A stretch of DNA of 64,000 nucleotides, taken from the NCBI GenBank assembly GCA_002310995.1, contig DBYV01000055.1, positions 1 through 64,000 of the forward strand. The letters run 5' to 3'. The notes below the pieces were generated by a model. The model saw nothing but the letters and a program-made list of their open reading frames with translations. It had not been told where the DNA came from and ran no database searches. The position numbers were made by a program, and so were the translations under genes. This document shows, in pieces, positions 7,213 through 15,096 of the stretch. The first letter of the stretch is position 1, and every line of letters starts with the position of its first letter. This DNA is from a bacterium UBP6_UBA1177. Its GTDB lineage: Bacteria; UBP6; UBA1177.

Positions 7213-8286
7213 TCAAAACCCTTTTTCTATGATTCCGCCGCCCTGAAGGATCCCGTCTTCACGGTAAATTGCGACTGCCTGACCAGGAGTTACCGAAAGC
7301 TGCGGCGTTTCGAAAACGACTTTGAATCTGCCGCCATCCAGAATCGAAACTGTGGCCGGACACTCTTTGTGTTTCTGTCTGATTTTGACCAATGCTTTGA
7401 ATTCATTAGGATTTTCAATATCGTCAAGCAGGTTGAGTTCCGCCCCTTCAAGCCCGTTGGAGAATAAATGCTCCTTTTCGGTGACAACGATCTCATTCTT
7501 TCCGGCATCGATTCTGAGGACAAAAAGCGGTTTCGGATTGCTGATCCCGAGCCCTTTGCGCTGGCCAATGGTGTAGTGGATTATCCCTTTGTGACGGCCC
7601 AGAATTTTGCCGTTTTCGTCAACGATATTGCCCTCTTTCACAACTTCGTCGTCAAAAAGCACAGCGTGGTTGCCACCCATAAAATCCTGACTTTCCTCTT
7701 TTTCGGCAACGGGAAGATTGAACTTTCTCGCCGTTTCGCGAACTTCGTCCTTAGTCATGTTTCCGAGCGGGAAAATGATGTGCGGAAGCCATTCGCGCTT
7801 GAGCATTTGCAGAAAATAGCTCTGGTCTTTCGCCGTATTCAATGCCTTTGCAAGGAAAAACTTGCCGTTTTCTTCAATAATTCTCGCATAATGGCCTGTT
7901 GCAAAGAGATCGATCCCAAGCTCAGCCCTCGCCTTTTCGAAAAGAAGCCCGAACTTCATCTTGAAATTGCATCTCACACACGGATTCGGCGTTCTGCCGC
8001 ACATGTATTCGTGCTTGAAATACGAAATGATGTTTTCGCGGTATGCCTCGCTCAAATCAAAAACTTTATAAGGGATATCAAGCACTTTTGCGATTTCTTC
8101 AACAGCTTCGAGACTTTCTCCCTCGCAAGGCCCGTAGCATGAATCGGGCATCGGACCCTCGACATGAAGCGAACCGTCCCAGTTCGACATCGTGACTCCG
8201 ACAACATCGTAACCCTGCTGCTTGAGAAGTGCCGCCGCGACTGCGGAATCGACTCCGCCGCTTAAACCCACAGCGATTTTTGCCAT
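7213..8286 (-). CDS. mnmA: tRNA-specific 2-thiouridylase MnmA
   Basis: 357 residues. It thiolates U34 of Lys, Glu and Gln tRNAs in the cytoplasm. The ATP pyrophosphatase loop SGGVDS is at 9-14, the catalytic cysteine region TPNPCVRCN gives Cys103 and Cys106, and ATGHYARI and KDQSYFL are further family motifs. The position of the second catalytic Cys (Cys199 in E. coli, in SQxxCF) reads ESQDFMGGN with no Cys. A CYGPC pair (50, 54) is present instead. GGAGG precedes the ATG. It lies 11 bp after pfp, as the last gene of ftsY-pfp-mnmA. Confidence 0.92.
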   Translation of the reverse strand: MAKIAVGLSGGVDSAVAAALLKQQGYDVVGVTMSNWDGSLHVEGPMPDSCYGPCEGESLEAVEEIAKVLDIPYKVFDLSEAYRENIISYFKHEYMCGRTPNPCVRCNFKMKFGLLFEKARAELGIDLFATGHYARIIEENGKFFLAKALNTAKDQSYFLQMLKREWLPHIIFPLGNMTKDEVRETARKFNLPVAEKEESQDFMGGNHAVLFDDEVVKEGNIVDENGKILGRHKGIIHYTIGQRKGLGISNPKPLFVLRIDAGKNEIVVTEKEHLFSNGLEGAELNLLDDIENPNEFKALVKIRQKHKECPATVSILDGGRFKVVFETPQLSVTPGQAVAIYREDGILQGGGIIEKGF

Positions 8287-8297
8287 GTTTCCTCCGG

Positions 8298-9524
8298 CTA
8301 TTTTTCGTTAAGGATGTGTTTTATGTTGTAAAGTTGCGGATTTTTGAGCCATTTCGAGGCTTTTTCGTAGTCATCTTCATCGATGTAGTGGAAGTTTTCG
8401 ACAAGCATTTTGTAGTCGTCAGCTTCGGTATCGACAAGACGCGGTTTGATTTTGCCGGTTTTTGGATCTTCGACATCTTCGAGATAGAGCGGGGAGACTG
8501 TTCCGTCGTTGTGGCAGACAACGATGCAGCCCGAAACGCCGCGGTCGAAAAGCTCTTTTACGCCGAAACCGAGCAGTGTACAGTATTTGAGGTCGAAAGC
8601 GCACGGAGCGCAGCAGCGGACTTCGTAGCCGATCTCGGTCGGTCTGCATTTGACCTTGAGACCGAGTTTAGTAAGTTCTTCATTGAGGAGAACGTTGAAT
8701 ATATGCGCTTTCGAAACGTTTCCGAGTTCGGGATGTCCGTGTTCGTCGAAGGAAAATTTGATCCCCGATCCGATTATCTCTTCATCAGACATGAAGTGGA
8801 AAACACCTTCGCTGATCATTATTGCGCCGTAATCCATGCCGTAGATTTTCCTTTTTACGATCGAGGAGATCATCATTCTTATGATCCTGTCAAAGGTGAC
8901 TTCGACGTTTTTGAACATTTCGGGGATTATTATCATCGGATAGTGGCAGGCAGAGCCGATTCCGAAAGCAAGATGACCTGCTTCCCTGCCCATCGAGGAA
9001 ACTACAAACCAGTTTCCGCTCGTTCTTGCGTCTTCGTAGATCGTTGTCGCGATCCTGACACCTTCGTTTTTAGCCGACTGATAGCCGAAAGTGGGAAGTC
9101 TTTCAGGAAGCGGAAGGTCGTTGTCGATCGTCTTCGGAACGTGGATGTTTCTGACGGGAAGGTTTTTCTCGTTGAGGTATTTTGTGATCCTGTTCGCAGT
9201 TGAAGCAGTATCGTCGCCGCCTATCGTGACAAGCAATTCTACATTGTTCTTGATGAAAAAATCGGGCTTGAACTCGCTGTCTTTCGGTTTGTATCGGCTC
9301 ATTTTAAGGAACGATCCGCCGCGGTTGAAATAGTGGTCGGCAAGGTCAAAATCGATATCAACAGTATCGACTTTGTCGGTAAAAAGCGTCTTCGTGCCGT
9401 AGTTAATGCCGATGACTCTGTAGTGCGCCTTCAAAAAGACTTTGGCTATCGAGCAGACGACAGTGTTTATGCCAGGCGCGGGACCGCCCGAGCAGAGAAT
9501 AGCGACCGATTTTTTGTCCTGCAT
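8298..9524 (-). CDS. pfp: pyrophosphate-type 6-phosphofructokinase
   Basis: 408 residues. It phosphorylates fructose 6-phosphate in glycolysis. The phosphoryl-donor loop reads IGGDDT and the catalytic motif PKTIDNDL. The second Asp of GGDD and the Lys of PKTIDND are the residues that mark PPi-dependent enzymes, where ATP-dependent ones have GGDGS and PGTIDND. SMGREAGHLA binds the sugar phosphate. The enzyme would then be reversible and PPi-saving, which fits the ATP-PEPCK and glycogen genes in the same window. GAGG precedes the ATG. It lies between ftsY and mnmA in one direction with short gaps. Confidence 0.9.
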   Translation of the reverse strand: MQDKKSVAILCSGGPAPGINTVVCSIAKVFLKAHYRVIGINYGTKTLFTDKVDTVDIDFDLADHYFNRGGSFLKMSRYKPKDSEFKPDFFIKNNVELLVTIGGDDTASTANRITKYLNEKNLPVRNIHVPKTIDNDLPLPERLPTFGYQSAKNEGVRIATTIYEDARTSGNWFVVSSMGREAGHLAFGIGSACHYPMIIIPEMFKNVEVTFDRIIRMMISSIVKRKIYGMDYGAIMISEGVFHFMSDEEIIGSGIKFSFDEHGHPELGNVSKAHIFNVLLNEELTKLGLKVKCRPTEIGYEVRCCAPCAFDLKYCTLLGFGVKELFDRGVSGCIVVCHNDGTVSPLYLEDVEDPKTGKIKPRLVDTEADDYKMLVENFHYIDEDDYEKASKWLKNPQLYNIKHILNEK

Positions 9525-9561
9525 GGTTTTACCTCACAAATTATCCAATAAAATTAAGCCA

Positions 9562-10965
9562 TTATTCAAAAAGTGCGTCAACAAACTCGTTCGGGTCGAA
9601 GGGACGCAGATCTTCGATTTTCTCACCCACTCCGACAAGGTAAACCGGCAGGCCAAGTTCTTTCGAAATGCCGATTATAACACCGCCTTTCGCGCTGCCG
9701 TCGAGTTTCGTAATGATGATTCCCGTAACTTTGACAGCCTCGCTGAACTGTTTCGCCTGAGTAAGGGCGTTCTGACCGTTGTTCGCATCTATTACGATTA
9801 TCGTTTCATGCGGCGCACCGGGCTTTGCCTTGCCGATGACGCGGTTTATCTTGATAAGCTCTTCCATAAGGTTTACGCGGTTCTGAAGCCTTCCAGCCGT
9901 ATCGACAAGAAGAACGTCAGCCCCTTTGCTGACAGCGCTGTTTACCGCGTTGAAAGCGACCGATGCGGGATCCGCGCCGTCTTTGTCACTGATTACCGTG
10001 CAGTTGTTTCGCTCGCCCCACACTTTAAGCTGCTCTACAGCCGCAGCACGGAAAGTGTCACCTGCAGCAAGAACGGGAACTTTGCCCTGAGCGATGAATT
10101 TGTGCGCAAGTTTGCCTATAGTCGTCGTTTTCCCGGCGCCGTTCACTCCGACCATGAGGAATATCATTGGCTTTTCGGTAATTTCAGGAAAAGGCTTGTA
10201 AGTCTGAACAAGAACTTCTCTGATTCTCTCCTTGAGGAAAAGTTTCACATCGTCGCCGCTTTTAAATTTCGAGCGGTTTTTGTTGACGAGATCCATAAGC
10301 CACGAAACCGTCGCCACGCCCATGTCGGCAGTGTAGAGGATCTCTTCAAGCTCTTCGATAAGATCGTCATCAACTACGCTATTTCTGAACAGACCGATGA
10401 GACGCGACATAAAACCGCCTTTTCTCGTTTTTTCTAGACCGCTTTTGATTGTTGCGGCCGGTGTTTCGGGCTCAGGAGACGTTTCAGGTAACGTCTCTAC
10501 GGGTTCGGATTCTACAGGCTCAGCCACCGGTTCCTCGGTTTTTTCCGGTTCTGGTTCCGTCGGTTGTTCAGGTTCTAGAGACGTTTCAGGTGACGTCTCT
10601 ACGACGGGTTCGGGTTCCGTTGGTTGTTCGGGTTTTGGAGACGTCTCAGGTGACGTCTCTACGGGTTTGGGTTCCGTTGGTTGTTCTGGTTCAACGGGTT
10701 TTGGTTCTTCAAAAAGAGGAATTTCCGAACCGACCTCTTTGAAAGGAGGCTCTTCCGGCTTTTCATCAACAGGCTCGATTTCGGCCTTCAGTTTTTTGTC
10801 AGCCTTTATCAGTTTGTCGAGTTCGCTTTCATCGGTTTCTTCCTTTTTTGCTTTCTTTTTGTCAGGCCAGAAAATCACTATCAAAAGCAGAAGCAAAAGA
10901 ACCGCTGGTACAATATAAAAAAACAACTCGCCGTTTTTAAGGCTTTCTTCAATCCAAGCTTGCAT
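9562..10965 (-). CDS. ftsY: signal recognition particle receptor FtsY
   Basis: 467 residues from ATG 10965 with GGAG six bases away; an in-frame TTG at 10977 is less likely. FtsY docks SRP-ribosome complexes at the inner membrane. An N-terminal membrane helix (LFFYIVPAVLLLLLLIVIFW) is followed by an acidic Pro/Glu/Thr linker of about 140 residues. The NG domain carries GVNGAGKTT (273-281), DTFRAAAVEQL, DTAGRLQNRV and TKLDGSAKGG. The linker is oddly repetitive: three copies of a 25-bp palindromic element each encode VETxPETSxEP. The same element occurs in cdaR and between genes. Confidence 0.95.
   Translation of the reverse strand: MQAWIEESLKNGELFFYIVPAVLLLLLLIVIFWPDKKKAKKEETDESELDKLIKADKKLKAEIEPVDEKPEEPPFKEVGSEIPLFEEPKPVEPEQPTEPKPVETSPETSPKPEQPTEPEPVVETSPETSLEPEQPTEPEPEKTEEPVAEPVESEPVETLPETSPEPETPAATIKSGLEKTRKGGFMSRLIGLFRNSVVDDDLIEELEEILYTADMGVATVSWLMDLVNKNRSKFKSGDDVKLFLKERIREVLVQTYKPFPEITEKPMIFLMVGVNGAGKTTTIGKLAHKFIAQGKVPVLAAGDTFRAAAVEQLKVWGERNNCTVISDKDGADPASVAFNAVNSAVSKGADVLLVDTAGRLQNRVNLMEELIKINRVIGKAKPGAPHETIIVIDANNGQNALTQAKQFSEAVKVTGIIITKLDGSAKGGVIIGISKELGLPVYLVGVGEKIEDLRPFDPNEFVDALFE
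10476..10500 (-). repeat. palindromic element A, copy 1 (inside ftsY)
   Basis: On the plus strand GAGACGTTTCAGG is followed by TAACGTCTCTAC: an inverted repeat with arms around AGACGTT/AACGTCT. In the ftsY frame it encodes VETLPETSPE. Confidence 0.75.
10578..10602 (-). repeat. palindromic element A, copy 2 (inside ftsY)
   Basis: GAGACGTTTCAGG then TGACGTCTCTAC, 23 of 25 or more positions equal to the neighbouring copies, same orientation and frame, encoding VETSPETSLE. Confidence 0.75.
10638..10662 (-). repeat. palindromic element A, copy 3 (inside ftsY)
   Basis: GAGACGTCTCAGG then TGACGTCTCTAC; same orientation and frame, encoding VETSPETSPK. The flanking TTCCGTTGGTTGTTC stretches are also duplicated, so part of the array arose by tandem duplication of the whole unit. 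Confidence 0.75.
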
Positions 10966-11066
10966 ATCTGACTCCAAAAATTATCAAAAAAATCGGCTAA
11001 ATACCGAAAAACGCATTATTATTGCAGCAAAGCGCATTAAATCAAGAAAATGCAGTAATTTTGCTT

Positions 11067-11597
11067 TTATGGAATATAAATGCAGCGCACGTTGTAAGAG
11101 CTGCCTTTGTCGTCATCGACGATTTTTGCTTCGAGAAAATTGATATACCAGGCACCTTCCATGTTTTCTTCCGAAGAAGACCAGAAACCGCCCAAATCAC
11201 CGAATTTACTGTATTTTCCGCTTTCATCAAATTCGCAGTAGCAGAATGTTGACCAGCATGAAGCATAGGAAAGACAGTTTCTGGCATCACTGACACGACA
11301 TTCGCTTCCGGAAACTGTGCCGTAGCAGTCCTGAACCAGCGTTCTGAGCTCATCAATATTTGGCAGACGCCATTTTTTAATGCCGTTTTCTTCAAGATTT
11401 TCGCAGTAGAACAAGGCATCCTCCCAGTTTTTCTGGCGTAAAGACTGATTAGACCAGACAATTCCGCTTGCAGGATCTGTGCATGGGAACAACAAATCTT
11501 CACCGCATTCGGGAACATCAACCGCAGATTCGCTTCCTCCGCACGACAAAAGAAAAAAAACTGCCAAAAAGATAAAGACAAACGAATATTTTTTCAT
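11067..11597 (-). CDS. single-domain DUF1566 lipoprotein
   Basis: 176 residues from ATG 11597 (GGAGAGG close upstream). The lipobox LLSC puts the lipidated residue at Cys19, followed by GGSES. Nearly all the rest is one DUF1566 domain: WEDALFYCENLEENGIKKWRLP, ELRTLVQDCYG, FWSSSEE and VRCIYIP. It is the smallest version of the lipoprotein type found five times in this window and shows the minimum unit. It stands alone between ftsY and the DUF1015 gene on the minus strand. Ligand unknown. Confidence 0.85.
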   Translation of the reverse strand: MKKYSFVFIFLAVFFLLSCGGSESAVDVPECGEDLLFPCTDPASGIVWSNQSLRQKNWEDALFYCENLEENGIKKWRLPNIDELRTLVQDCYGTVSGSECRVSDARNCLSYASCWSTFCYCEFDESGKYSKFGDLGGFWSSSEENMEGAWYINFLEAKIVDDDKGSSYNVRCIYIP

Positions 11598-11668
11598 AAC
11601 CTCTCCATAAAACAAACTTCATGATTTTAAATATTGCTGATTTTTTATCAAATTAGTTGAAACAAAAA

Positions 11669-11697
11669 AAGGCGGAGAGTTTCCCCTCCGCCTTGAA
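11669..11697 (-). terminator. strong intrinsic terminator after the DUF1015 gene
   Basis: On the minus strand AAGGCGGAGG, a short GGAAAC loop region and CTCCGCCTT are followed by seven T. Stem of about nine pairs. The opposite strand also has a shorter T-poor end, so it acts mainly on minus transcripts. Confidence 0.85.
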
Positions 11698-11720
11698 AAA
11701 TCAACGGTTATCGTGCCGGA

Positions 11721-12962
11721 TTAGTCGAGAATGTGGACAAGAAGTCCGCTTCTGAGTTTCGGTTCGAACCATGTCGATTTCGGCGGCATGATCCTGCCGG
11801 CATCAGCAACGCTCATAAGCTGTTCGATCGAGGTCGGGAACATGCTGAAAGCCATCGTGCATTCGCCGCTGTTGACTCTCTTTTCGAGTTCTTCGGTTCC
11901 TCTGATTCCGCCGACAAAGTCGATTTTCTCATCGCTTCTCGGATCGCCGATTCCGAGGATCGGAGCAAGAAGGTTGTTCTGGAGAATTGCGACGTCAAGG
12001 CTTTCGATCGGGTCGTCAGCCGGGAACGTGCCGTCTTTCGCTTTGATCGTGATCCATTTTTTATCCATGTAAAGGCCGAATTCTTTTGCACATCTCGGTC
12101 TAGACTCACCTTCGCGGACGATTTCGAACTTTTCGAGAACTTTCTTCATGAACTCTTCTTTGGTGAGACCGTTCATCGTGAGAAGGACTCTGTTGTAGTC
12201 AAGGATCTTGAGCTGGGTTGCCGGGAAGAAAACAGCGAGGAAGAAGTTGTATTCCTTTTCCGGATTCCAGTGCGGATCGTTTTTCATTCTCTCAGCCTTC
12301 GCTCTTGCAGCACTTGCACTTCTGTGGTGGCCGTCAGCAACGTAAAGAAGCGGAACTTCGTTGTAGAATGTTCCCGTGATTTCGTTGTTGATCTTGTTGT
12401 CTTTGATTACCCATACAGTGTGGCGGATGCCGTCGTCAGCGGTAAAATCAACTTCCGGAGTATTTTTAACAACTTCTGCAACAAGTTCGTCGATGCGTTT
12501 GTTGTCTCTGTATGTAAGGAAAACAGGGCCTGCGTTGATGTTGAGTTCGATTACGTGACGGGTTCTGTCGTCCTCTTTTTTCTTACGGGTAAGCTCGTGC
12601 TTTTTGATAAGGTCGTTGTTGTAGTCGTCAGCGCTTGCGCAGCCTACGATACCGTACTGTTCGTGACCGTTCATGACCTGGCGGTAGATGTAAAGATGAG
12701 GTTCCTTGTCCTGAACAAGAACACCTTCCTTCATCATTTTCTGGAAGTTCTCTTTTCCTTTTGCATAGACGCTGTCGTCATAGAGATCGGTTCCTTTCGG
12801 AAGGTCGATTTCGGGCTTGTTGATGTGAAGGAATGAGATAGGGTTGTCTTTTGCAAGTTCCCTTGCTTCTTCCGAATTGAGAACGTCATAAGGATAAGCC
12901 GCGACTTTGGAAGCGATTTCGTCACGCGGTCTGATAGCTCTGAAAGGTCTTACTGTTACCAT
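11721..12962 (-). CDS. DUF1015 family protein
   Basis: 413 residues, a normal length for DUF1015. The N-terminus VRPFRAIRPRDEIASKVAAYPYDVLN and the motif LLYVADGHHRSASAARA are diagnostic; the DGHHR segment resembles the DGxHR active-site motif of ParB/SerK-fold nucleotide-dependent enzymes. The precise substrate of the family is not settled. AGGGGG precedes the ATG. A promoter-like TTGACA (13034-13029) with a weak -10 lies upstream, and a strong terminator at 11697-11669 ends the unit, so it is probably monocistronic. Confidence 0.88.
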   Translation of the reverse strand: MVTVRPFRAIRPRDEIASKVAAYPYDVLNSEEARELAKDNPISFLHINKPEIDLPKGTDLYDDSVYAKGKENFQKMMKEGVLVQDKEPHLYIYRQVMNGHEQYGIVGCASADDYNNDLIKKHELTRKKKEDDRTRHVIELNINAGPVFLTYRDNKRIDELVAEVVKNTPEVDFTADDGIRHTVWVIKDNKINNEITGTFYNEVPLLYVADGHHRSASAARAKAERMKNDPHWNPEKEYNFFLAVFFPATQLKILDYNRVLLTMNGLTKEEFMKKVLEKFEIVREGESRPRCAKEFGLYMDKKWITIKAKDGTFPADDPIESLDVAILQNNLLAPILGIGDPRSDEKIDFVGGIRGTEELEKRVNSGECTMAFSMFPTSIEQLMSVADAGRIMPPKSTWFEPKLRSGLLVHILD

Positions 12963-13035
12963 GGATTCCCCCTGAAATTAAAAGTTAATAAACAGAAAAC
13001 GGCACTTCTTATTATTGTAGCACCTTTTTGTCAAG

Positions 13036-13114
13036 TCTCTAGGAACAGGGAATCTAGGGAATCTAGAGAATCTAATGTCCCTAAACACCCTAGACACCCT
13101 AAACTCCCTACTCC
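13036..13114. repeat. repeat family C, copy 1 (GGGAATCTA/CCCTAGACA units)
   Basis: Seven or more units of about 9-12 bp built on GGGAATCTA on one side and on CCCTAAAC/CCCTAGACAC on the other, so the block is partly self-complementary. It abuts and supplies the stop codon of cysC (TAG inside a TTAGGG unit). A related block follows cysD at 29567-29610, with the shared core TTTAGGGTGTCTAGGG found here on the minus strand. Confidence 0.6.
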
Positions 13115-13627
13115 CTAACAGTTCAAATAGTTGAGCAGTTTTCTGAAGGATTCATCAACAGTTTCGTTGTCGGTTTTTATGGTGAGCTCAGAATTAAGCG
13201 GCGGTTCATAAGGATCGTCGATTCCGGTGAAAGAAGTGATTTCCCCTTTTCTCGCCTTTTTGTAGAGCCCTTTCACATCGCGTTTTTCGCATGTTTCAAG
13301 CGAGGTCGCGACATAGACTTCGATAAAATTTTTACACATTTTTCTGACGAAGTCGCGTGATTCGCGGTAAGGCGAAATGAAGGATGCCACAACCGTAACG
13401 CCGTTGCGCTCAAGCATTGAAGCAAGAAAACCCATCCGTTTGACATGCTCGTCGCGGTCTTTTTTGGAAAATCCGGTCTGCGGAAAGATGTTCCGCACTG
13501 TATCGCCGTCAAGAAGCTCGCATTTCACGCCAGAATTTTTGAGATAACTGACAAGTTTTTCGGCAAGAGTTGTCTTTCCGGCGCCCGAAAGTCCGGTAAA
13601 CCAGATGACACGCGGTTCTTCAGTCAT
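13115..13627 (-). CDS. cysC: adenylylsulfate kinase
   Basis: 170 residues. It phosphorylates APS to PAPS. The P-loop GLSGAGKTT is at 12-20, LLDGDTVR follows, then FISPYRESRDFVR and the family's GIDDPYEPP. The ATG overlaps the end of cdaR by eight bases (ATGACTGA), with GGGGAG upstream, so it is translationally coupled to the c-di-AMP genes. Its stop lies in repeat family C. No ATP sulfurylase is next to it; a CysD-type subunit is 15 kb away. Confidence 0.93.
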   Translation of the reverse strand: MTEEPRVIWFTGLSGAGKTTLAEKLVSYLKNSGVKCELLDGDTVRNIFPQTGFSKKDRDEHVKRMGFLASMLERNGVTVVASFISPYRESRDFVRKMCKNFIEVYVATSLETCEKRDVKGLYKKARKGEITSFTGIDDPYEPPLNSELTIKTDNETVDESFRKLLNYLNC

Positions 13628-14174
13628 TTTTCTCCCCGGCTTCGGTTTTTACGGCGTTTTCATCGGTTTTCGGCGCGGCAGTTTCAGACGGTTCAGATTC
13701 AGTTTCGGCAGGTTTTTGTTCAGGAGACGTTTCAGATGACGTTTCTACAGGTTCTACCGGTTCCGCCTTTTTCTCTTTCGTTATAAAAACCAGCGTCTGC
13801 GGCATAATATTTTTGACATCAAGAGCCGAAAAAGAGGAAGCAAGAAGGCTTTCGTCAATAGTTCTGCTTATCTCACCTGCCTTTTCAGAAGAAAAATCAA
13901 AATTTATCACCAAATCTTCGTTCTTGATCTTCCTGAGTTCGAAAAAATTACCGTTCACCTTAACTTCGACATGGTCAGTACTGGCCGAAACAAGTACCTG
14001 ATCCGAAGAAATCTTCGTATCAAACCTGACGGAATAGATTCTGGGAATCGGTTTTAAGCAGAATGAAAGCATGAGAAAAACGGCCGCACATGCCGCTGCA
14101 ATCGCTTTTTCACGCAGATTATGGGTGAATATCCTTTTAAAGCGTTCCTGTGACGATGAAGTTGTTATGTTCAT
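13620..14174 (-). CDS. cdaR: YbbR-domain protein, CdaR-like
   Basis: 184 residues with an N-terminal cytoplasmic stretch, one membrane helix (IAAACAAVFLMLSFCLK), and a periplasmic YbbR-like part (about 45-135). CdaR proteins bind and modulate the diadenylate cyclase CdaA, whose gene ends 9 bp upstream. CdaR of Firmicutes has several YbbR domains; this one has about one, a common short form. The C-terminal 45 residues are Pro/Glu/Ser/Thr-rich and contain a copy of palindromic element A (EPVETSSETSPE). AGGAGG precedes the ATG. Confidence 0.8.
   Translation of the reverse strand: MNITTSSSQERFKRIFTHNLREKAIAAACAAVFLMLSFCLKPIPRIYSVRFDTKISSDQVLVSASTDHVEVKVNGNFFELRKIKNEDLVINFDFSSEKAGEISRTIDESLLASSFSALDVKNIMPQTLVFITKEKKAEPVEPVETSSETSPEQKPAETESEPSETAAPKTDENAVKTEAGEKND
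13724..13748 (-). repeat. palindromic element A, copy 4 (inside cdaR)
   Basis: GAGACGTTTCAGA then TGACGTTTCTAC. Same orientation and frame relative to coding strand as the ftsY copies; encodes VETSSETSPE in the low-complexity C-terminus of CdaR. Confidence 0.7.
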
Positions 14175-14183
14175 TTCACCCTC

Positions 14184-14975
14184 CTAAAGTCTGTTCGAAA
14201 GCTGCTGTTTGAGCGCGTCCTTGCTGAGGTCGCGCGTTATTCTGCCGCCGTGGAGAAGCGAAATTTCACCTCTTTCCTCGCTGACAACAATAACAAGTGC
14301 ATCGGGAACCTTCTCGCTGATACCGTAAGCGGCGCGGTGCCTCGTTCCGAAGTTCGGGTCAATATCAGGATTTGTGCTGAGTGAGAAAAATACCGAAGCC
14401 CTGGCAATTCTCTTATTTTTGATTATTACAGCGCCGTCGTGCAAAGGGGAATTCTTTTTGAAAATCGTAAGAAGAAGCTCCCTTGTAATGAGAGAATCAA
14501 TCTCCGTTCCCTCGGCTATTGCTCCGATTTTCGCATCGGCAGACGGCATTATTACAACAAGTGCTCCCTCGCGGACTGAGGCAAGATAATCCATTGCATT
14601 TGCTATATGGCTTACAATATCTTCTTCGCCGGAGTACCCTTCCTGCTTCATGCTGATGCCAAGAATACTCATTGAAGCAAGCATGTTCTTGATTTCATTT
14701 CGGAAAACAACAATTATCAGCACTGGAGCATAGAAAAAGAAATTCCCGAGAAACCAAGTGATCCCGGTGAGATCGAAAATCCGGGCAAAAATGTAAAAAA
14801 TAGCCAGCAAAGCAAAACCAGCCGTTACCCTGATTGACTTGCTGTCTTTGATTTCGACAAAAAAGAGATAAAAAATGAAATAAATGCAACAGAAATCGAC
14901 TGCCGACTTGAAAATGAAAAGCGGTAGAGAATCGCTTCCCGCGACAGCCAGCAGAAATTCCGAAAAAGTTAACAT
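14184..14975 (-). CDS. cdaA: diadenylate cyclase CdaA (DisA_N domain)
   Basis: 263 residues. It makes c-di-AMP from two ATP at the inner membrane. Three N-terminal membrane segments (about 18-92) precede the DAC domain, with the catalytic DGA at 180-182 and RHR at 212-214 (GTRHRAAYGIS). AAGGAG precedes the ATG. It is the first gene of cdaA-cdaR-cysC and has the conserved TTGACT-16-TAAAAT promoter at 15038-15011. Confidence 0.95.
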   Translation of the reverse strand: MLTFSEFLLAVAGSDSLPLFIFKSAVDFCCIYFIFYLFFVEIKDSKSIRVTAGFALLAIFYIFARIFDLTGITWFLGNFFFYAPVLIIVVFRNEIKNMLASMSILGISMKQEGYSGEEDIVSHIANAMDYLASVREGALVVIMPSADAKIGAIAEGTEIDSLITRELLLTIFKKNSPLHDGAVIIKNKRIARASVFFSLSTNPDIDPNFGTRHRAAYGISEKVPDALVIVVSEERGEISLLHGGRITRDLSKDALKQQLSNRL

Positions 14976-15010
14976 GACGGCTCCTTACCTCCAGAACAAA
15001 TAATCATTGA

Positions 15011-15038
15011 ATTTTACGAGTTAAAACTGACAAGTCAA
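15011..15038 (-). promoter_or_regulatory. promoter of cdaA operon (recurrent type)
   Basis: On the minus strand TTGACT, a 16-bp spacer ending TTTTAACTCG, then TAAAAT followed by TCAAT. The spacer end TAACTCG and the bases after -10 are shared with the promoters at 19025-19052 and 22965-22992. Confidence 0.75.
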
Positions 15039-15096
15039 ATGAATGGTAAAAAGGATATTTTCTTGTTGGAATCGTTAGAACTGAATATTTCCGACT

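Noticed and set aside
8229..10437. Long plus-strand open frames opposite pfp and ftsY
   Set aside because: They are antisense to clearly conserved genes, have no domain features and follow from the biased codon use of the real genes.
10397..10918. Ser/Gly/Val-rich plus-strand frame opposite the FtsY linker
   Set aside because: It is the reverse reading of the repetitive linker and has no ribosome site.
11733..12836. Plus-strand open frame of 367 codons opposite the DUF1015 gene
   Set aside because: Antisense to a conserved protein; its translation is repetitive in Val/Phe/Asp as expected from reversed codons.
13036..13114. Possible CRISPR array because of short regular repeats
   Set aside because: Units are 9-12 bp without unique spacers, so it is a simple repeat block.
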